This document shows positions 1 to 7,242 of a stretch of 12,472 nucleotides of DNA, one piece after another. The stretch comes from G021776435 sp046756245 (GTDB lineage Bacteria > Pseudomonadota > Alphaproteobacteria > Caulobacterales > Parvularculaceae). The notes under the pieces were generated by a model. It ran no database searches. It saw only the letters and a list, made by a program, of their open reading frames with translations, and was not told where the DNA came from. The translations under genes and the position numbers were made by a program. Position 1 is the stretch's first letter; each line of letters opens with the position of its first letter. The DNA lies in the NCBI GenBank assembly GCA_046756245.1, contig JBHHVZ010000085.1, positions 1 to 12,472 of the forward strand, written 5' to 3'.

Positions 1-1390
1 GCAGGCGCGGGGCGATTTCGATGGCTTTCAAGGCGGCGTCGCGCAGCGAGCGCGCCTTCGCCTTCGGGCCGAGGCTGTCGCCGATATAGGCGCGCACCAC
101 CGGCGTTGCGGCCTCCCACATATTCACGGCCGGGTCGAGCATGCGCGCAACCCCTTCCACCGTCACCATGGTGCGCTGTAGCAGCACCAGCTCGGGCCTG
201 AGATGCATGTCGAAAAGCGCGGTGACGTCGAAGAGCTGCTGCAGCACCCGGCTCATATCCACATTGGCGGCGCTGTGTCCGTAAAGCGGTTCGCCGACTG
301 CGCGCAGCGCCTGCGCGAACGAATCGACTGAGTGATGCGCCGGCACGTAGCCGGCGTTAATGTGAACCTGTGCGCAGCGCCTGTAATCGCGGGATATGAA
401 TCCGTAAATGATTTCGGCGAAGGTGCGCCGCGCAGCTTCGTCGAGCCGGCCCATAATGCCGAAATCGATCAGCACCAGCCGGCCGCCGCCGTCGACGATC
501 AGATTACCCTGGTGCATGTCGGCGTGAAAAAAACCGGTCCTGAGCGCCTGGGTGAGAAACACGCGGATGACTTCTTCGGCCAGTTTCCTGCGGTCGATCC
601 CGCGCGCGTCCAGCGCGTCGAGATCGCCGAGCGGCGTTCCGTCGATCCATTCGATGGTCAAAACGCGGCGCGCCGTCAATTCCCAGATCACCTTCGGAAT
701 GCGAATGGCGGGCTGGTCTTTAAGGTTCTCGGCGAGTTCGGAAGCGGCCCCGGCCTCAAGCCGCAGGTCGAGTTCGACGGCGGCCGTGGCTTTGAGCGTG
801 TCGATGAATTTGACCGGCTCAAGCCGGCGGGCGGATTTCGAGACAGCTTCGATTGCGCGGGCGGCGCGCGTGAACGCGCGGAATTCACGTGCGACTTTCT
901 GTTCGATCCGTGGACGGAGGATTTTGACGGCGACTTCCTCGCCGGTCTTGAGGCGCGCCCGATGCGCCTGCGCGATGGACGCCGCGGCGATCGGTTCGGG
1001 AAAGCTTTCGAAGAGATCGGAAGCCGGCCGCCCGAAAGCCGCCTCGATCTCGCGCCGGGCGGCGTCCTGGCTGAAGGTCGGCATCTTGTCCTGCAGCCGG
1101 CCGAGGTCGCCGGCCATTTCGAAGCCGATAATGTCGGGCCGCGTCGCCATGAACTGGCCGAGCTTCACGTAAGCCGGCCCCAGCCGCTCGAAAGCATGGG
1201 CGAGACGTTCTCCCGGCCGCAGTTTGCGGCCGTCTTCGCGGGTCCTGGCGCCGATGCGAAACATCGCCGCGAACGCACGCATGGGGCCCGGGGCGAGATG
1301 GGCGAACTCACGCGGGACGAGCGCATCATGGCGCGCCAGCGTAAAGCCGGCGCGCGCAAGGCGGAAGAAATCGAACAATGCAGCGATCAT
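1..1390 (-). CDS. ubiB: UbiB, ubiquinone biosynthesis ABC1/ADCK-type atypical kinase (3' end outside window)
   Basis: ABC1/UbiB-family atypical protein kinase-like ATPase, needed for aerobic ubiquinone biosynthesis and thought to work with the membrane-associated Ubi complex. The minus-strand reading frame starts at the ATG at 1390 and stays open to base 1, giving 463 visible residues. It shows the family hallmarks in order: KLGQ motif (residues 76-79) in the N-terminal extension, the alanine-rich loop AAASIAQAH (135-143) that replaces the usual P-loop, the lysine of AVKILRP (K156), an ELDLRLEA segment (206-213), the catalytic-loop motif HADMHQGN (289-296) and the DFG motif (309-311). Family members usually have about 500 or more residues with C-terminal membrane helices, so the missing part should be mainly that tail. 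The gene starts 24 bases after ubiE and is probably co-transcribed with it. I see no strong Shine-Dalgarno, consistent with coupling to ubiE. A long open frame on the opposite strand is a shadow. Confidence 0.95.
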   Translation of the reverse strand, partial: MIAALFDFFRLARAGFTLARHDALVPREFAHLAPGPMRAFAAMFRIGARTREDGRKLRPGERLAHAFERLGPAYVKLGQFMATRPDIIGFEMAGDLGRLQDKMPTFSQDAARREIEAAFGRPASDLFESFPEPIAAASIAQAHRARLKTGEEVAVKILRPRIEQKVAREFRAFTRAARAIEAVSKSARRLEPVKFIDTLKATAAVELDLRLEAGAASELAENLKDQPAIRIPKVIWELTARRVLTIEWIDGTPLGDLDALDARGIDRRKLAEEVIRVFLTQALRTGFFHADMHQGNLIVDGGGRLVLIDFGIMGRLDEAARRTFAEIIYGFISRDYRRCAQVHINAGYVPAHHSVDSFAQALRAVGEPLYGHSAANVDMSRVLQQLFDVTALFDMHLRPELVLLQRTMVTVEGVARMLDPAVNMWEAATPVVRAYIGDSLGPKAKARSLRDAALKAIEIAPRL

Positions 1391-1414
1391 GGCTCGGTTC
1401 GCACGTCGCGCGTC

Positions 1415-2206
1415 CTAAATCCGCCAGGCTGTGTGCAGCGCCGCCACGCCGCCGGTGAGGTTTTCATAGGCGACGCGCGAAAACCCCGCGGCGCGGATGC
1501 GCGCGGCGAAAGCGTCCTGCGCGGGAAACCGGCGGATCGATTCGACAAGATACTGATAGGACTCCCGGTTCTTTGCGACCTTCTCTCCAAGCCAGGGGAT
1601 GACGTTGAACGAATAGGCGTCATAGATGTTCTGCAATCCGTCCGTAACCGGATGGGAAAATTCCAGACAGGCGAAACGCCCGCCCGGTTTCAGCACCCGA
1701 TAAGCGTCCCGAAGCGCGGCGTCCATGTCGGTGACGTTTCTGATGCCGAAAGCGATCGTATAAACATCGGCGGAACGATCCGGCAGCGGCAGCAGTTGCG
1801 CGTCGCCGCAAACGCGCGAGAACCTGTCTTCGAAAGGGGCGGCGTCTTCGCGCGCGCGTCCGGCTTTGAGCATTTCATGATTGATGTCGCAGACGATCGC
1901 GCGCGCCTGCGGGCGCGCGTCTGCATTGGGTCGGTCGTCGGCGCGTTTCAGGAAACCAAGCGCGATGTCGCCGGTGCCGCCGGCGATGTCCACGAGCGCC
2001 TGCCCGGGCTGCGGCGCGAGGCGGTCGAGCAGGACCGACTTCCAGATTCGGTGCACGCCGCCCGACATCAGGTCGTTCATCAGGTCGTAATTATCGGCCA
2101 CCGAGTCGAAGACGCCGCGCACAAGCCGGGCCTTTTCATCGGCGGGCACGGTGCTAAATCCGAAGGAGGTCTCGTCTGCGCGGTCGCGGCTCATGGGCGA
2201 AGCCAT
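1415..2206 (-). CDS. ubiE: UbiE, demethylmenaquinone / 2-methoxy-6-polyprenyl-1,4-benzoquinol C-methyltransferase
   Basis: SAM-dependent C-methyltransferase of ubiquinone (and menaquinone, where made) biosynthesis. Visible family features are the N-terminal block with YDLMND (residues 40-45) and the following MSGGVHRIWK, the SAM-binding motif I DIAGGTGDIA (73-82), a GDAQLLPLPD stretch, FGIRNV, and the RVLKPGGRF ... CLEFS block. The 263-residue length fits the family's usual 250 or so. The frame is open further upstream to an ATG at 2254, but I chose the ATG at 2206: an AAGGG lies just upstream at suitable spacing, and the extra 16 residues would be a basic tail not expected in UbiE. The ATG at 2194 is a weaker alternative. 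It is followed after 24 bases by ubiB, a pair commonly adjacent in Proteobacteria. It is divergent from ihfB. Confidence 0.95.
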   Translation of the reverse strand: MASPMSRDRADETSFGFSTVPADEKARLVRGVFDSVADNYDLMNDLMSGGVHRIWKSVLLDRLAPQPGQALVDIAGGTGDIALGFLKRADDRPNADARPQARAIVCDINHEMLKAGRAREDAAPFEDRFSRVCGDAQLLPLPDRSADVYTIAFGIRNVTDMDAALRDAYRVLKPGGRFACLEFSHPVTDGLQNIYDAYSFNVIPWLGEKVAKNRESYQYLVESIRRFPAQDAFAARIRAAGFSRVAYENLTGGVAALHTAWRI

Positions 2207-2262
2207 ATCGCCCTTGCGCGCCCGAGAGAAGCGCCTTGACGCCGCACGGCGCATTTGTCAGT

Positions 2263-2298
2263 GTTAAACCCCTGAATTCGCATGAGTTTTGGTTTAAC
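2263..2298. promoter_or_regulatory. Inverted repeat in the ubiE/ihfB divergent intergenic region
   Basis: GTTAAACC at 2263-2270 and GGTTTAAC at 2291-2298 are perfect 8-base inverted copies separated by 20 bases. They sit in the AT-richer centre of the roughly 140-base divergent region between ubiE and ihfB. The arms are centred 28 bases apart, so they could be two half-sites for a dimeric or tetrameric regulator acting on either gene. They could also be chance. I could not place convincing -35/-10 boxes for either gene, so the promoters themselves are not annotated. Confidence 0.35.
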
Positions 2299-2345
2299 TG
2301 CGCGCCGCCCGGGGGGACCGGGACGCTAAGGGCTGGGGATGAGAA

Positions 2346-2669
2346 ATGATCAAATCGGAGCTCGTGCAGAAAATCGCCGACGAAAATCCGAATCTTTATC
2401 ACCGCGATGTGGAGCGCATGGTCTCCATCGTATTCGACGAAATCGCTGAGGCGCTGACGCGCGGCGACCGGGTTGAGCTTCGCGGGTTCGGCGCTTTTTC
2501 CGTCAAACACCGTCCGGCCCGGACCGGGCGCAATCCGCGCACCGGCGAGCCGGTGTGCATCGACGAAAAATGGGCGCCGTTTTTCAAAGCCGGCAAGGAA
2601 TTGAGGGACCGGCTCAACCGCGAGGGCCGCTTTTCCCCGCAGGCCAACGCCGGCCCGCCGGCAAGCTAG
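2346..2669 (+). CDS. ihfB: Integration host factor subunit beta
   Basis: Beta subunit of the heterodimeric DNA-bending protein IHF of the HU/IHF family, which acts in the nucleoid in recombination, replication and transcription. The 107 residues cover the whole family fold: N-terminal helices (MIKSELVQKIADENPNLY), the VELRGFGAFSVKHRPAR sheet region, and the DNA-intercalating beta arm GRNPRTGEP with the proline at residue 64. A short tail of about 13 residues, rich in Pro and Ala, follows the final helix; such extensions are common in Alphaproteobacteria. The ATG at 2346 is preceded by GGGGATGAG. The gene heads a plus-strand run with the LapA-like gene, trpF and trpB, an arrangement often seen in Alphaproteobacteria. 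Its promoter region is shared with divergent ubiE. HU subunits are the main alternative, but the PNLYHRDVE start favours IHF-beta. Confidence 0.95.
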   Translation: MIKSELVQKIADENPNLYHRDVERMVSIVFDEIAEALTRGDRVELRGFGAFSVKHRPARTGRNPRTGEPVCIDEKWAPFFKAGKELRDRLNREGRFSPQANAGPPAS

Positions 2670-2723
2670 CCCTGGCGTACGGCGCGATTGCCTGAAAGGC
2701 GCAAAAGTGGCACATCCTCGCTC

Positions 2724-3074
2724 ATGAAAAAGTGGATTTCCCGTCTTGTCTGGGCGGCGCTGGCGCTCATTGTCGTGGCTTTTCTGACCGCCAACCGCCA
2801 GCCGGTTTCGATAAGCCTGGATCCGTTTTCCCAGGATGCGCCAGCAATTGCGACCCCGGCCTTTCCGTTGTGGTTCTGGCTGATGGCGGCGATCTTTATC
2901 GGCGTCGGCGCCGGCGCGGCCGGGATGTGGGCGTCGGGCCGGCCGGCGCGGCGTAAGGCTCGGGCCGAGCGCCGCGAACTCAAGGCGCTCAAGAAAGATC
3001 TTGAACGGGTCATGAAAGACGCGGCGCCCAAAAACCCCGACCCGCCAATGACCGAGATCAGCGATCAGAAATGA
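2724..3074 (+). CDS. LapA-domain (DUF1049-type) inner-membrane protein
   Basis: Small integral membrane protein of 116 residues resembling the LapA (lipopolysaccharide assembly protein A domain) family. It has a first hydrophobic helix at about residues 8-24, the typical FLTANRQPVSISLDPF segment between the helices, a second helix at about 47-69, and a strongly basic, probably coiled-coil cytoplasmic segment (RRKARAERRELKALKKDLE). In Enterobacteria, LapA with LapB helps tune LPS synthesis through LpxC turnover; whether the alphaproteobacterial protein does this is unknown. The frame is open back to a TTG at 2688, but the ATG at 2724 places the helix where the family has it, although no good Shine-Dalgarno is visible. 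It lies 54 bases after ihfB and 82 bases before trpF, a placement commonly found in Alphaproteobacteria. Confidence 0.85.
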   Translation: MKKWISRLVWAALALIVVAFLTANRQPVSISLDPFSQDAPAIATPAFPLWFWLMAAIFIGVGAGAAGMWASGRPARRKARAERRELKALKKDLERVMKDAAPKNPDPPMTEISDQK

Positions 3075-3156
3075 CCCGGCTGTCACATTGCATCGTCGCG
3101 AGGGCGCACCAGCCGTTTCGAAGTCTCGCGCAGGCTGCGCCGCGGAAGGGCGGGAC

Positions 3157-3837
3157 ATGGCGCTGATCAAGATTTGCGGGTTGCGCGAGACCGACACGGC
3201 GATCGCCGCTGCAGCGGGCGGCGCGAACATGCTGGGTTTTGTGTTCTACGCCAAAAGCCCGCGCGCGGTGACGCCCGACGCCGCCGGCGATATCGTTACG
3301 GAAGTCAAACAAGCTGCTTACGACGAAGGCTTTGACCCGCCCAAATTCGTCGGCCTGTTTGTCGACGCCGGCGAGAAACAGCTTGCGGAGGCGGCGCCGT
3401 TCCTCACCCATTTCCAGTTTCACGGCGACGAAACGCCTGAGCGCGTCGCCGAAATTGGTGCCGAATTCGGCATCGAAATCATCAAGGCGCTGGCGATTTC
3501 CGGGCCGAACGATGTCGGCCGCGCCGGCGAATTCGCCGACTGCGCCGACATGCTGTTGTTCGACGCGGCCCCGCCCAAGGGTGCGGACCGGCCTGGCGGC
3601 CACGGGGCGGCGTTCGACTGGTCGGCGCTTGGCTCCTACGCAAGCGATGCTCCCTGGCTGCTGGCCGGCGGCCTGACGCCCGAAACGGTTGAAGCGGCGA
3701 TTGCGGCGACCAAAGCCATACCGGGCTTTTTCGGCGTTGATGCTTCCTCTGGCGTCGAGCGCGCGCCGGGCCAGAAAGACCCGGACAAGATCGCGCGCTT
3801 TATCAAGACCGCCCGCGCGTCTATGGATGGGCGGTAG
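3157..3837 (+). CDS. trpF: TrpF, phosphoribosylanthranilate isomerase
   Basis: Catalyses the Amadori rearrangement of N-(5'-phosphoribosyl)anthranilate to the carboxyphenylamino-deoxyribulose phosphate in tryptophan synthesis; a cytosolic (beta/alpha)8 barrel. The 226 residues include the N-terminal KICGL motif with the catalytic general-base Cys at residue 7, GFVFYAKSPRAV, the catalytic Asp in LLFDA (D136), the LAGGL motif, and the C-terminal phosphate-binding GVDASSGVE motif (193-201). The reading frame extends upstream to a TTG at 3088, but the ATG at 3157 has GGAAGG seven bases upstream and places KICGL at the expected N-terminus. It is followed by trpB after 17 bases, so the two are probably translated from the same message. 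Confidence 0.95.
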   Translation: MALIKICGLRETDTAIAAAAGGANMLGFVFYAKSPRAVTPDAAGDIVTEVKQAAYDEGFDPPKFVGLFVDAGEKQLAEAAPFLTHFQFHGDETPERVAEIGAEFGIEIIKALAISGPNDVGRAGEFADCADMLLFDAAPPKGADRPGGHGAAFDWSALGSYASDAPWLLAGGLTPETVEAAIAATKAIPGFFGVDASSGVERAPGQKDPDKIARFIKTARASMDGR

Positions 3838-3840
3838 TAC

Positions 3841-3845
3841 GAAGG
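3841..3845 (+). promoter_or_regulatory. Ribosome binding site deciding the trpB TTG start
   Basis: GAAGG lies 9 bases upstream of the TTG at 3855. No in-frame ATG or GTG lies between the trpF stop and this TTG, and the first in-frame Met codon downstream is at residue 30, inside conserved sequence. The site therefore supports TTG as the trpB start. Confidence 0.6.
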
Positions 3846-3854
3846 CCCAAACTC

Positions 3855-5087
3855 TTGAAACAGCCCAACACTTATCGCGCCGGTCCCGACGAAGAGGGCC
3901 GCTTCGGAAAGTTCGGCGGCCGCTTTGTCGCCGAAACCCTGATGCCGCTCATCCGCGCCCTCGAGGACGAGTACGACTCGGCCAGGAAAGACGAGTCGTT
4001 TCAACGGGACTACGCGTATTACCTGAAGCATTACGTAGGACGGCCGAGCCCGCTCTATTTCGCCGAACGGCTGACCGAGCATTGCCGCGGTATGGCCGGC
4101 GAGGGCAAGGGCGCGAAGATCTATTTCAAGCGCGACGAGCTCAATCATACCGGCGCGCACAAGATCAATAACTGCGTCGGGCAAATCCTCTTGGCGCGCC
4201 GTATGGGCAAGACCCGGATCATCGCCGAAACCGGCGCCGGCCAGCACGGCGTCGCCACGGCGACGGTCTGCGCACGCTTCGGCCTGCCCTGCGTCGTCTA
4301 TATGGGCGAGACCGATGTGGAGCGGCAAAAGCCCAACGTCTTCCGCATGAAGCTTCTGGGCGCGGAGGTCGTGCCGGTGACTTCGGGAACGGCCACCCTC
4401 AAAGACGCCATGAACGAGGCGCTTCGCGACTGGGTCACCAATGTCGCCGAAACCTTCTACATCATCGGCACGGCGGCCGGCCCGCATCCCTATCCGGCAA
4501 TGGTCAGGGATTTCCAGTCGGTGATCGGGCGCGAGGCGAAAGAACAAATAATGGAAGCCGAAGGCCGGCTTCCCGATTGTCTCATGGCCTGCATCGGCGG
4601 CGGCTCGAACGCCATCGGCCTTTTTCACCCCTTCCTTGATGATCTCGATGTCGAAATCATCGGCGTCGAGGCAGCCGGTTTGGGGGTGGAGACGGGCAAG
4701 CACGCAGCCTCGCTCACCGGCGGCCGGCCGGGCGTGCTGCACGGCAACCGCACCTATCTCCTGCAGAACGAAGACGGCCAGATCACCGACGCGCATTCGA
4801 TCTCGGCCGGGCTCGACTATCCCGGCGTCGGACCCGAGCACGCCTGGCTGCATGAGACCGGCCGCGTCAAATATATTTCGGCGACCGACGACGAGGCGCT
4901 CGAAGCCTTTCAGCTATGCTCGCGGCTGGAGGGGATTATCCCTGCGCTGGAGCCCGCCCACGCGCTCGCCCGCGCCGTCGACAAAGCCAGCAGCATGGAC
5001 CGCAACGCGATCCTCTTGATGAACATGTGCGGGCGCGGCGACAAGGATATCTTCTCGGTGATGGATGCGTTGGGGGAAGACTCTTGA
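3855..5087 (+). CDS. trpB: TrpB, tryptophan synthase beta subunit
   Basis: PLP enzyme that condenses indole with L-serine to give tryptophan, working as an alpha2-beta2 complex with TrpA. The 410 residues match the canonical TrpB1 length and show every family landmark: YRAGPDEEGRFGKFGGRFV near the N-terminus, the PLP-binding lysine in HTGAHKINN (K103), ETGAGQHG (125-132), HPYPAMVRDFQSVIG, and the PLP-phosphate loop GGGSNA (248-253). The start is a TTG, chosen from the Shine-Dalgarno at 3841 and from the conserved N-terminus. It lies 17 bases after trpF. In related bacteria trpA follows directly; here a toxin-antitoxin operator begins about 15 bases after the stop codon, and trpA is about 5.65 kb away. 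The gene appears intact. Confidence 0.97.
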   Translation: MKQPNTYRAGPDEEGRFGKFGGRFVAETLMPLIRALEDEYDSARKDESFQRDYAYYLKHYVGRPSPLYFAERLTEHCRGMAGEGKGAKIYFKRDELNHTGAHKINNCVGQILLARRMGKTRIIAETGAGQHGVATATVCARFGLPCVVYMGETDVERQKPNVFRMKLLGAEVVPVTSGTATLKDAMNEALRDWVTNVAETFYIIGTAAGPHPYPAMVRDFQSVIGREAKEQIMEAEGRLPDCLMACIGGGSNAIGLFHPFLDDLDVEIIGVEAAGLGVETGKHAASLTGGRPGVLHGNRTYLLQNEDGQITDAHSISAGLDYPGVGPEHAWLHETGRVKYISATDDEALEAFQLCSRLEGIIPALEPAHALARAVDKASSMDRNAILLMNMCGRGDKDIFSVMDALGEDS

Positions 5088-5102
5088 TTTCCAGCGATGG
5101 AT

Positions 5103-5126
5103 GATATACATTGCAATATGTATATC
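5103..5126. promoter_or_regulatory. Palindromic operator upstream of the antitoxin gene
   Basis: GATATACAT at 5103-5111 and ATGTATATC at 5118-5126 form a perfect 9-base inverted repeat with a 6-base spacer, directly behind the trpB stop and 15 bases before the antitoxin start. AbrB-fold antitoxins, alone or with their PIN toxins, commonly repress their own operon by binding such palindromes, so this is the likely autoregulatory operator. The stretch is conspicuously AT-rich against its surroundings and probably overlaps the promoter. A TTGATT at 5084-5089, overlapping the trpB stop, could serve as the -35 box, with a -10 inside the palindrome. The promoter boxes are guesses; the repeat is plain. 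Confidence 0.65.
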
Positions 5127-5141
5127 CACAGGAGTCTATCC

Positions 5142-5414
5142 ATGGGCATGCAGGTCTCCAAATGGGGCAACTCGCTCGCCGTAAGATTGCCTGCGGCGCT
5201 GGTGAAAAAGCTCGGCCTTAAGGAAGGCGACAGAATCGAGTTCGTGACGAAAGACGAAAAAAAGAACAGCGCACACGCCCGCAAGGTCAGGGTGGAAAAA
5301 CAGGAGTCGATCGAGGAGATGCTGAATCGTCTGCAAGGGAGTCTGGGAGAGCTTCCTGAAGATTACAAATTCGATCGTGAAGAGCTGCACCGCCGTGGCA
5401 AAGATATTTCTTGA
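5142..5414 (+). CDS. AbrB/MazE-type (SpoVT-AbrB domain) antitoxin of a PIN toxin pair
   Basis: Antitoxin of a type II toxin-antitoxin module, 90 residues. The N-terminal DNA-binding swapped-hairpin domain is visible in MQVSKWGNSLAVRLPAALV and KLGLKEGDRIEF (about residues 3-40). It is followed by a charged linker and a C-terminal segment with DYKFDREELHRR, which resembles the toxin-binding tail seen in VapB-type partners of PIN toxins. The ATG at 5142 has AGGAG seven bases upstream; an in-frame ATG at 5097 would put the operator inside the coding sequence and is rejected. It overlaps the toxin gene by 20 bases. It probably represses its own operon through the palindrome at 5103-5126. The module's lower GC content suggests it was acquired horizontally. 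Confidence 0.9.
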   Translation: MGMQVSKWGNSLAVRLPAALVKKLGLKEGDRIEFVTKDEKKNSAHARKVRVEKQESIEEMLNRLQGSLGELPEDYKFDREELHRRGKDIS

Positions 5415-5793
5415 TACAAACGTCCTTATTTATTTCGCCACAAAAACCGAGCCCTCCAAATCGCGGATCTCGCGCGGCTTGCTGGAGAAAGCGCCGATTA
5501 TCAATGTTCAGGTGCTGAATGAATTTATAAGCGCTGCGCAGCGAAAACTGGAAATGAGTTGGCCGTTAGTACGCGACCATATTTCGGGTTTTCGGCGTCT
5601 GTGCCAAGTGACGGCCCTGACTCCCGACATTCAGGCGCGCGCCGTCGAAATCGCCGAACGCCATCGGTTTCATATTTACGACGCCAATATCGTCGCCGCG
5701 GGGGAGATGAGCGGCGCGGCAATTCTCTATTCGGAGGATTTGCAGGCCGGCCGGCGTTTCGGCGATCTGGAAATCGTTAATCCCTACGCATGA
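5395..5793 (+). CDS. PIN-domain (VapC-like) ribonuclease toxin
   Basis: Probable Mg2+-dependent endoribonuclease toxin; VapC-type PIN toxins inhibit translation by cutting tRNA or rRNA. The 132 residues form a complete PIN domain with the acidic active-site set: D7 in IFLDTNVLIY, E43 in VLNEF, D96 in IYDANIVAA, and D115 (or E114) in LYSEDLQ. The ending GDLEIVNPYA is typical. I chose the GTG at 5395 because it places the first Asp at residue 7 as in the family. The frame also reaches a GTG at 5377, which would add six residues. It overlaps the antitoxin gene by 20 bases, so the two are translationally coupled. The active site looks intact, so the toxin is probably functional. The RNA target cannot be deduced. 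Confidence 0.9.
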   Translation: MAKIFLDTNVLIYFATKTEPSKSRISRGLLEKAPIINVQVLNEFISAAQRKLEMSWPLVRDHISGFRRLCQVTALTPDIQARAVEIAERHRFHIYDANIVAAGEMSGAAILYSEDLQAGRRFGDLEIVNPYA

Positions 5794-5802
5794 AACGCCA
5801 GC

Positions 5803-5835
5803 GCCGAAGCAATCGCGGCGCATTGCGCTTTCGGC
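5803..5835. other. Imperfect hairpin after the toxin gene
   Basis: GCCGAA plus GCAAT (5803-5813) can pair with ATTGC (5822-5826) plus TTCGGC (5830-5835), leaving a three-base bulge and an 8-base loop. No T-run follows, so it is at best a weak or factor-dependent terminator for the toxin-antitoxin transcript. A TAGAAT at 5847-5852 close behind could be the -10 box of the next gene, but its -35 would overlap this hairpin and matches poorly. Confidence 0.3.
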
Positions 5836-5887
5836 TTGATGGATCCTAGAATGTATCGTCGCCATTTCGGGTCTGGAGGGCAATCCT

Positions 5888-7201
5888 ATGAAATGCAAAA
5901 CCGCCGCATCGTTCATCGCCGCCGTCGCGCTCGCTTTTACCGCGCCGGCGCTCGCGCAGACGGACCTCAGCGCTGACATCGCTATGGATTACGACGCCAA
6001 TCTCAAGGCGCTGTTCAAACATTTCCACGAGAATCCGGAGCTTTCACATCGCGAGTTCAAGACCGCCGCAAGGCTGGCGGCTGAGATCAGCGCGCTCGGC
6101 TATGACGTGACTGAAGGCGTCGGCGGGACGGGGATCGTCGCCGTCATGAAAAACGGCGACGGGCCGACGGTGATGATCCGCGCCGACATGGACGGCCTGC
6201 CGGTCAAGGAAGACAACAGCCTCGCGTATAAATCAGTGGCGACTCAAGAAGACATCGACGGGCTCGTCAAGCCGGTGATGCACGCCTGCGGCCATGACGT
6301 GCACGTCACGTCGCTGGTCGGAACTGCGCGTCAGATGGCTGCGCGCATGGATCAATGGTCGGGCACCCTCGTCCTCATCGGCCAGCCGGCCGAGGAGCGC
6401 ATTTCCGGCGCCCGCGCGATGCTCGAGGACGGACTCTATAAGCGCTTTCCAAAGCCCGATTACGCGCTCGCATTCCACGTCTCGGCGCAGCAGCCGACCG
6501 GTACGATCAAAGTCCCTCTCGGCATCCGCGCTTCGAGCTCGGACAGCGTCGACATTATCGTGCACGGCGTCGGCGCGCACGGCGCTTCGCCGCACAAGGG
6601 CGTGGATCCGGTGCTGGTCGCCGCCCAGATCGTCGTCTCGCTGCAGTCGATCGTTTCGCGCACGATCGCGCCGCAAGAGGCCGGCGTCATCACCGTCGGC
6701 GCCATTCACGGCGGAACCAAGCACAACATCATTGGCGACCGCGTTGAAATGCAGCTGACCGTGCGCTCGAACAATCCGGAAGTGCGCGAAAAGCTGCTCG
6801 ATTCGATCGATCGCGTTGTCCGGGGCGCCGCCATTTCGATGGGCGTTCCGAAAGACAAGATGCCCGAAGTGATCCGTTCAAAGACGGAAACGACGCCGCC
6901 GACGATCAACGACAGAGCGACGGCGGAACGCGTGCGCGCCGTATTTACGGAGAATTTCGGTCCTGATGTTCTCTGGGAAAAACCGCGCGAGGGCATGGGC
7001 GCGGAGGATTTCGCCTATTTCGTGACGCCTGAATCCGGCGTGAAAGGCGTTTATTTCAATGTCGGCGGCACCAAACCGAAAGAGGTCGACGACGCGCCTT
7101 CGCACCATTCGCCGCTCTTCAAAATCGAACCGGAGCCGTCGATTAAAACCGGCGTCGAGGCGATGACGCTCGCCGCCATGGCGCTGCTGAGACAGGAATA
7201 G
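5888..7201 (+). CDS. Exported M20D-family amidohydrolase (N-acyl-amino-acid / peptide hydrolase)
   Basis: Metal-dependent amidohydrolase of peptidase family M20D, which includes hippurate hydrolases, N-acyl-amino-acid deacylases and auxin-conjugate hydrolases. The 437 residues begin with a clear Sec signal peptide (MKCKTAASFIAAVALAFTAP, probable cleavage after ALA at 21-23), so the enzyme should act in the periplasm. Catalytic-domain landmarks are RADMDGLPV (98-106), MHACGHDVH (131-139) with the Cys and His metal ligands, GQPAEE (165-170) with the catalytic and metal-binding Glu pair, FHVSA (His 197), and a C-terminal SHHSPLF (His 406/407). GVGAHGASPHKGVDPV marks the lid/dimerisation domain. 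The ATG at 5888 has GGAGGG (5875-5880) upstream. The substrate cannot be predicted from sequence; it ends 41 bases before a convergent response-regulator gene. Confidence 0.88.
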   Translation: MKCKTAASFIAAVALAFTAPALAQTDLSADIAMDYDANLKALFKHFHENPELSHREFKTAARLAAEISALGYDVTEGVGGTGIVAVMKNGDGPTVMIRADMDGLPVKEDNSLAYKSVATQEDIDGLVKPVMHACGHDVHVTSLVGTARQMAARMDQWSGTLVLIGQPAEERISGARAMLEDGLYKRFPKPDYALAFHVSAQQPTGTIKVPLGIRASSSDSVDIIVHGVGAHGASPHKGVDPVLVAAQIVVSLQSIVSRTIAPQEAGVITVGAIHGGTKHNIIGDRVEMQLTVRSNNPEVREKLLDSIDRVVRGAAISMGVPKDKMPEVIRSKTETTPPTINDRATAERVRAVFTENFGPDVLWEKPREGMGAEDFAYFVTPESGVKGVYFNVGGTKPKEVDDAPSHHSPLFKIEPEPSIKTGVEAMTLAAMALLRQE

Positions 7202-7242
7202 GCCGCGCCTCTAATTCTTATCGCCATGGCGCGCGCCGCCGA

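Noticed and set aside
332..2239. Plus-strand open frame of 635 codons opposite ubiB and ubiE
   Set aside because: It is antisense to two recognisable genes with intact motifs. Its translation has no domain and is a by-product of high-GC codon use, which removes stops from the opposite strand.
2154..3230. Minus-strand open frame of 358 codons spanning the ubiE start, ihfB and the LapA-like gene
   Set aside because: It crosses a promoter region and two good genes; no domain is visible in the translation.
3636..4853. Minus-strand open frame of 405 codons opposite trpF and trpB
   Set aside because: Shadow of trpB, which is complete and conserved on the plus strand.
7202..7242. Possible bidirectional terminator between the convergent M20D and receiver genes
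   Set aside because: A short GC-rich palindrome is present, but no T-run on either strand supports intrinsic termination.
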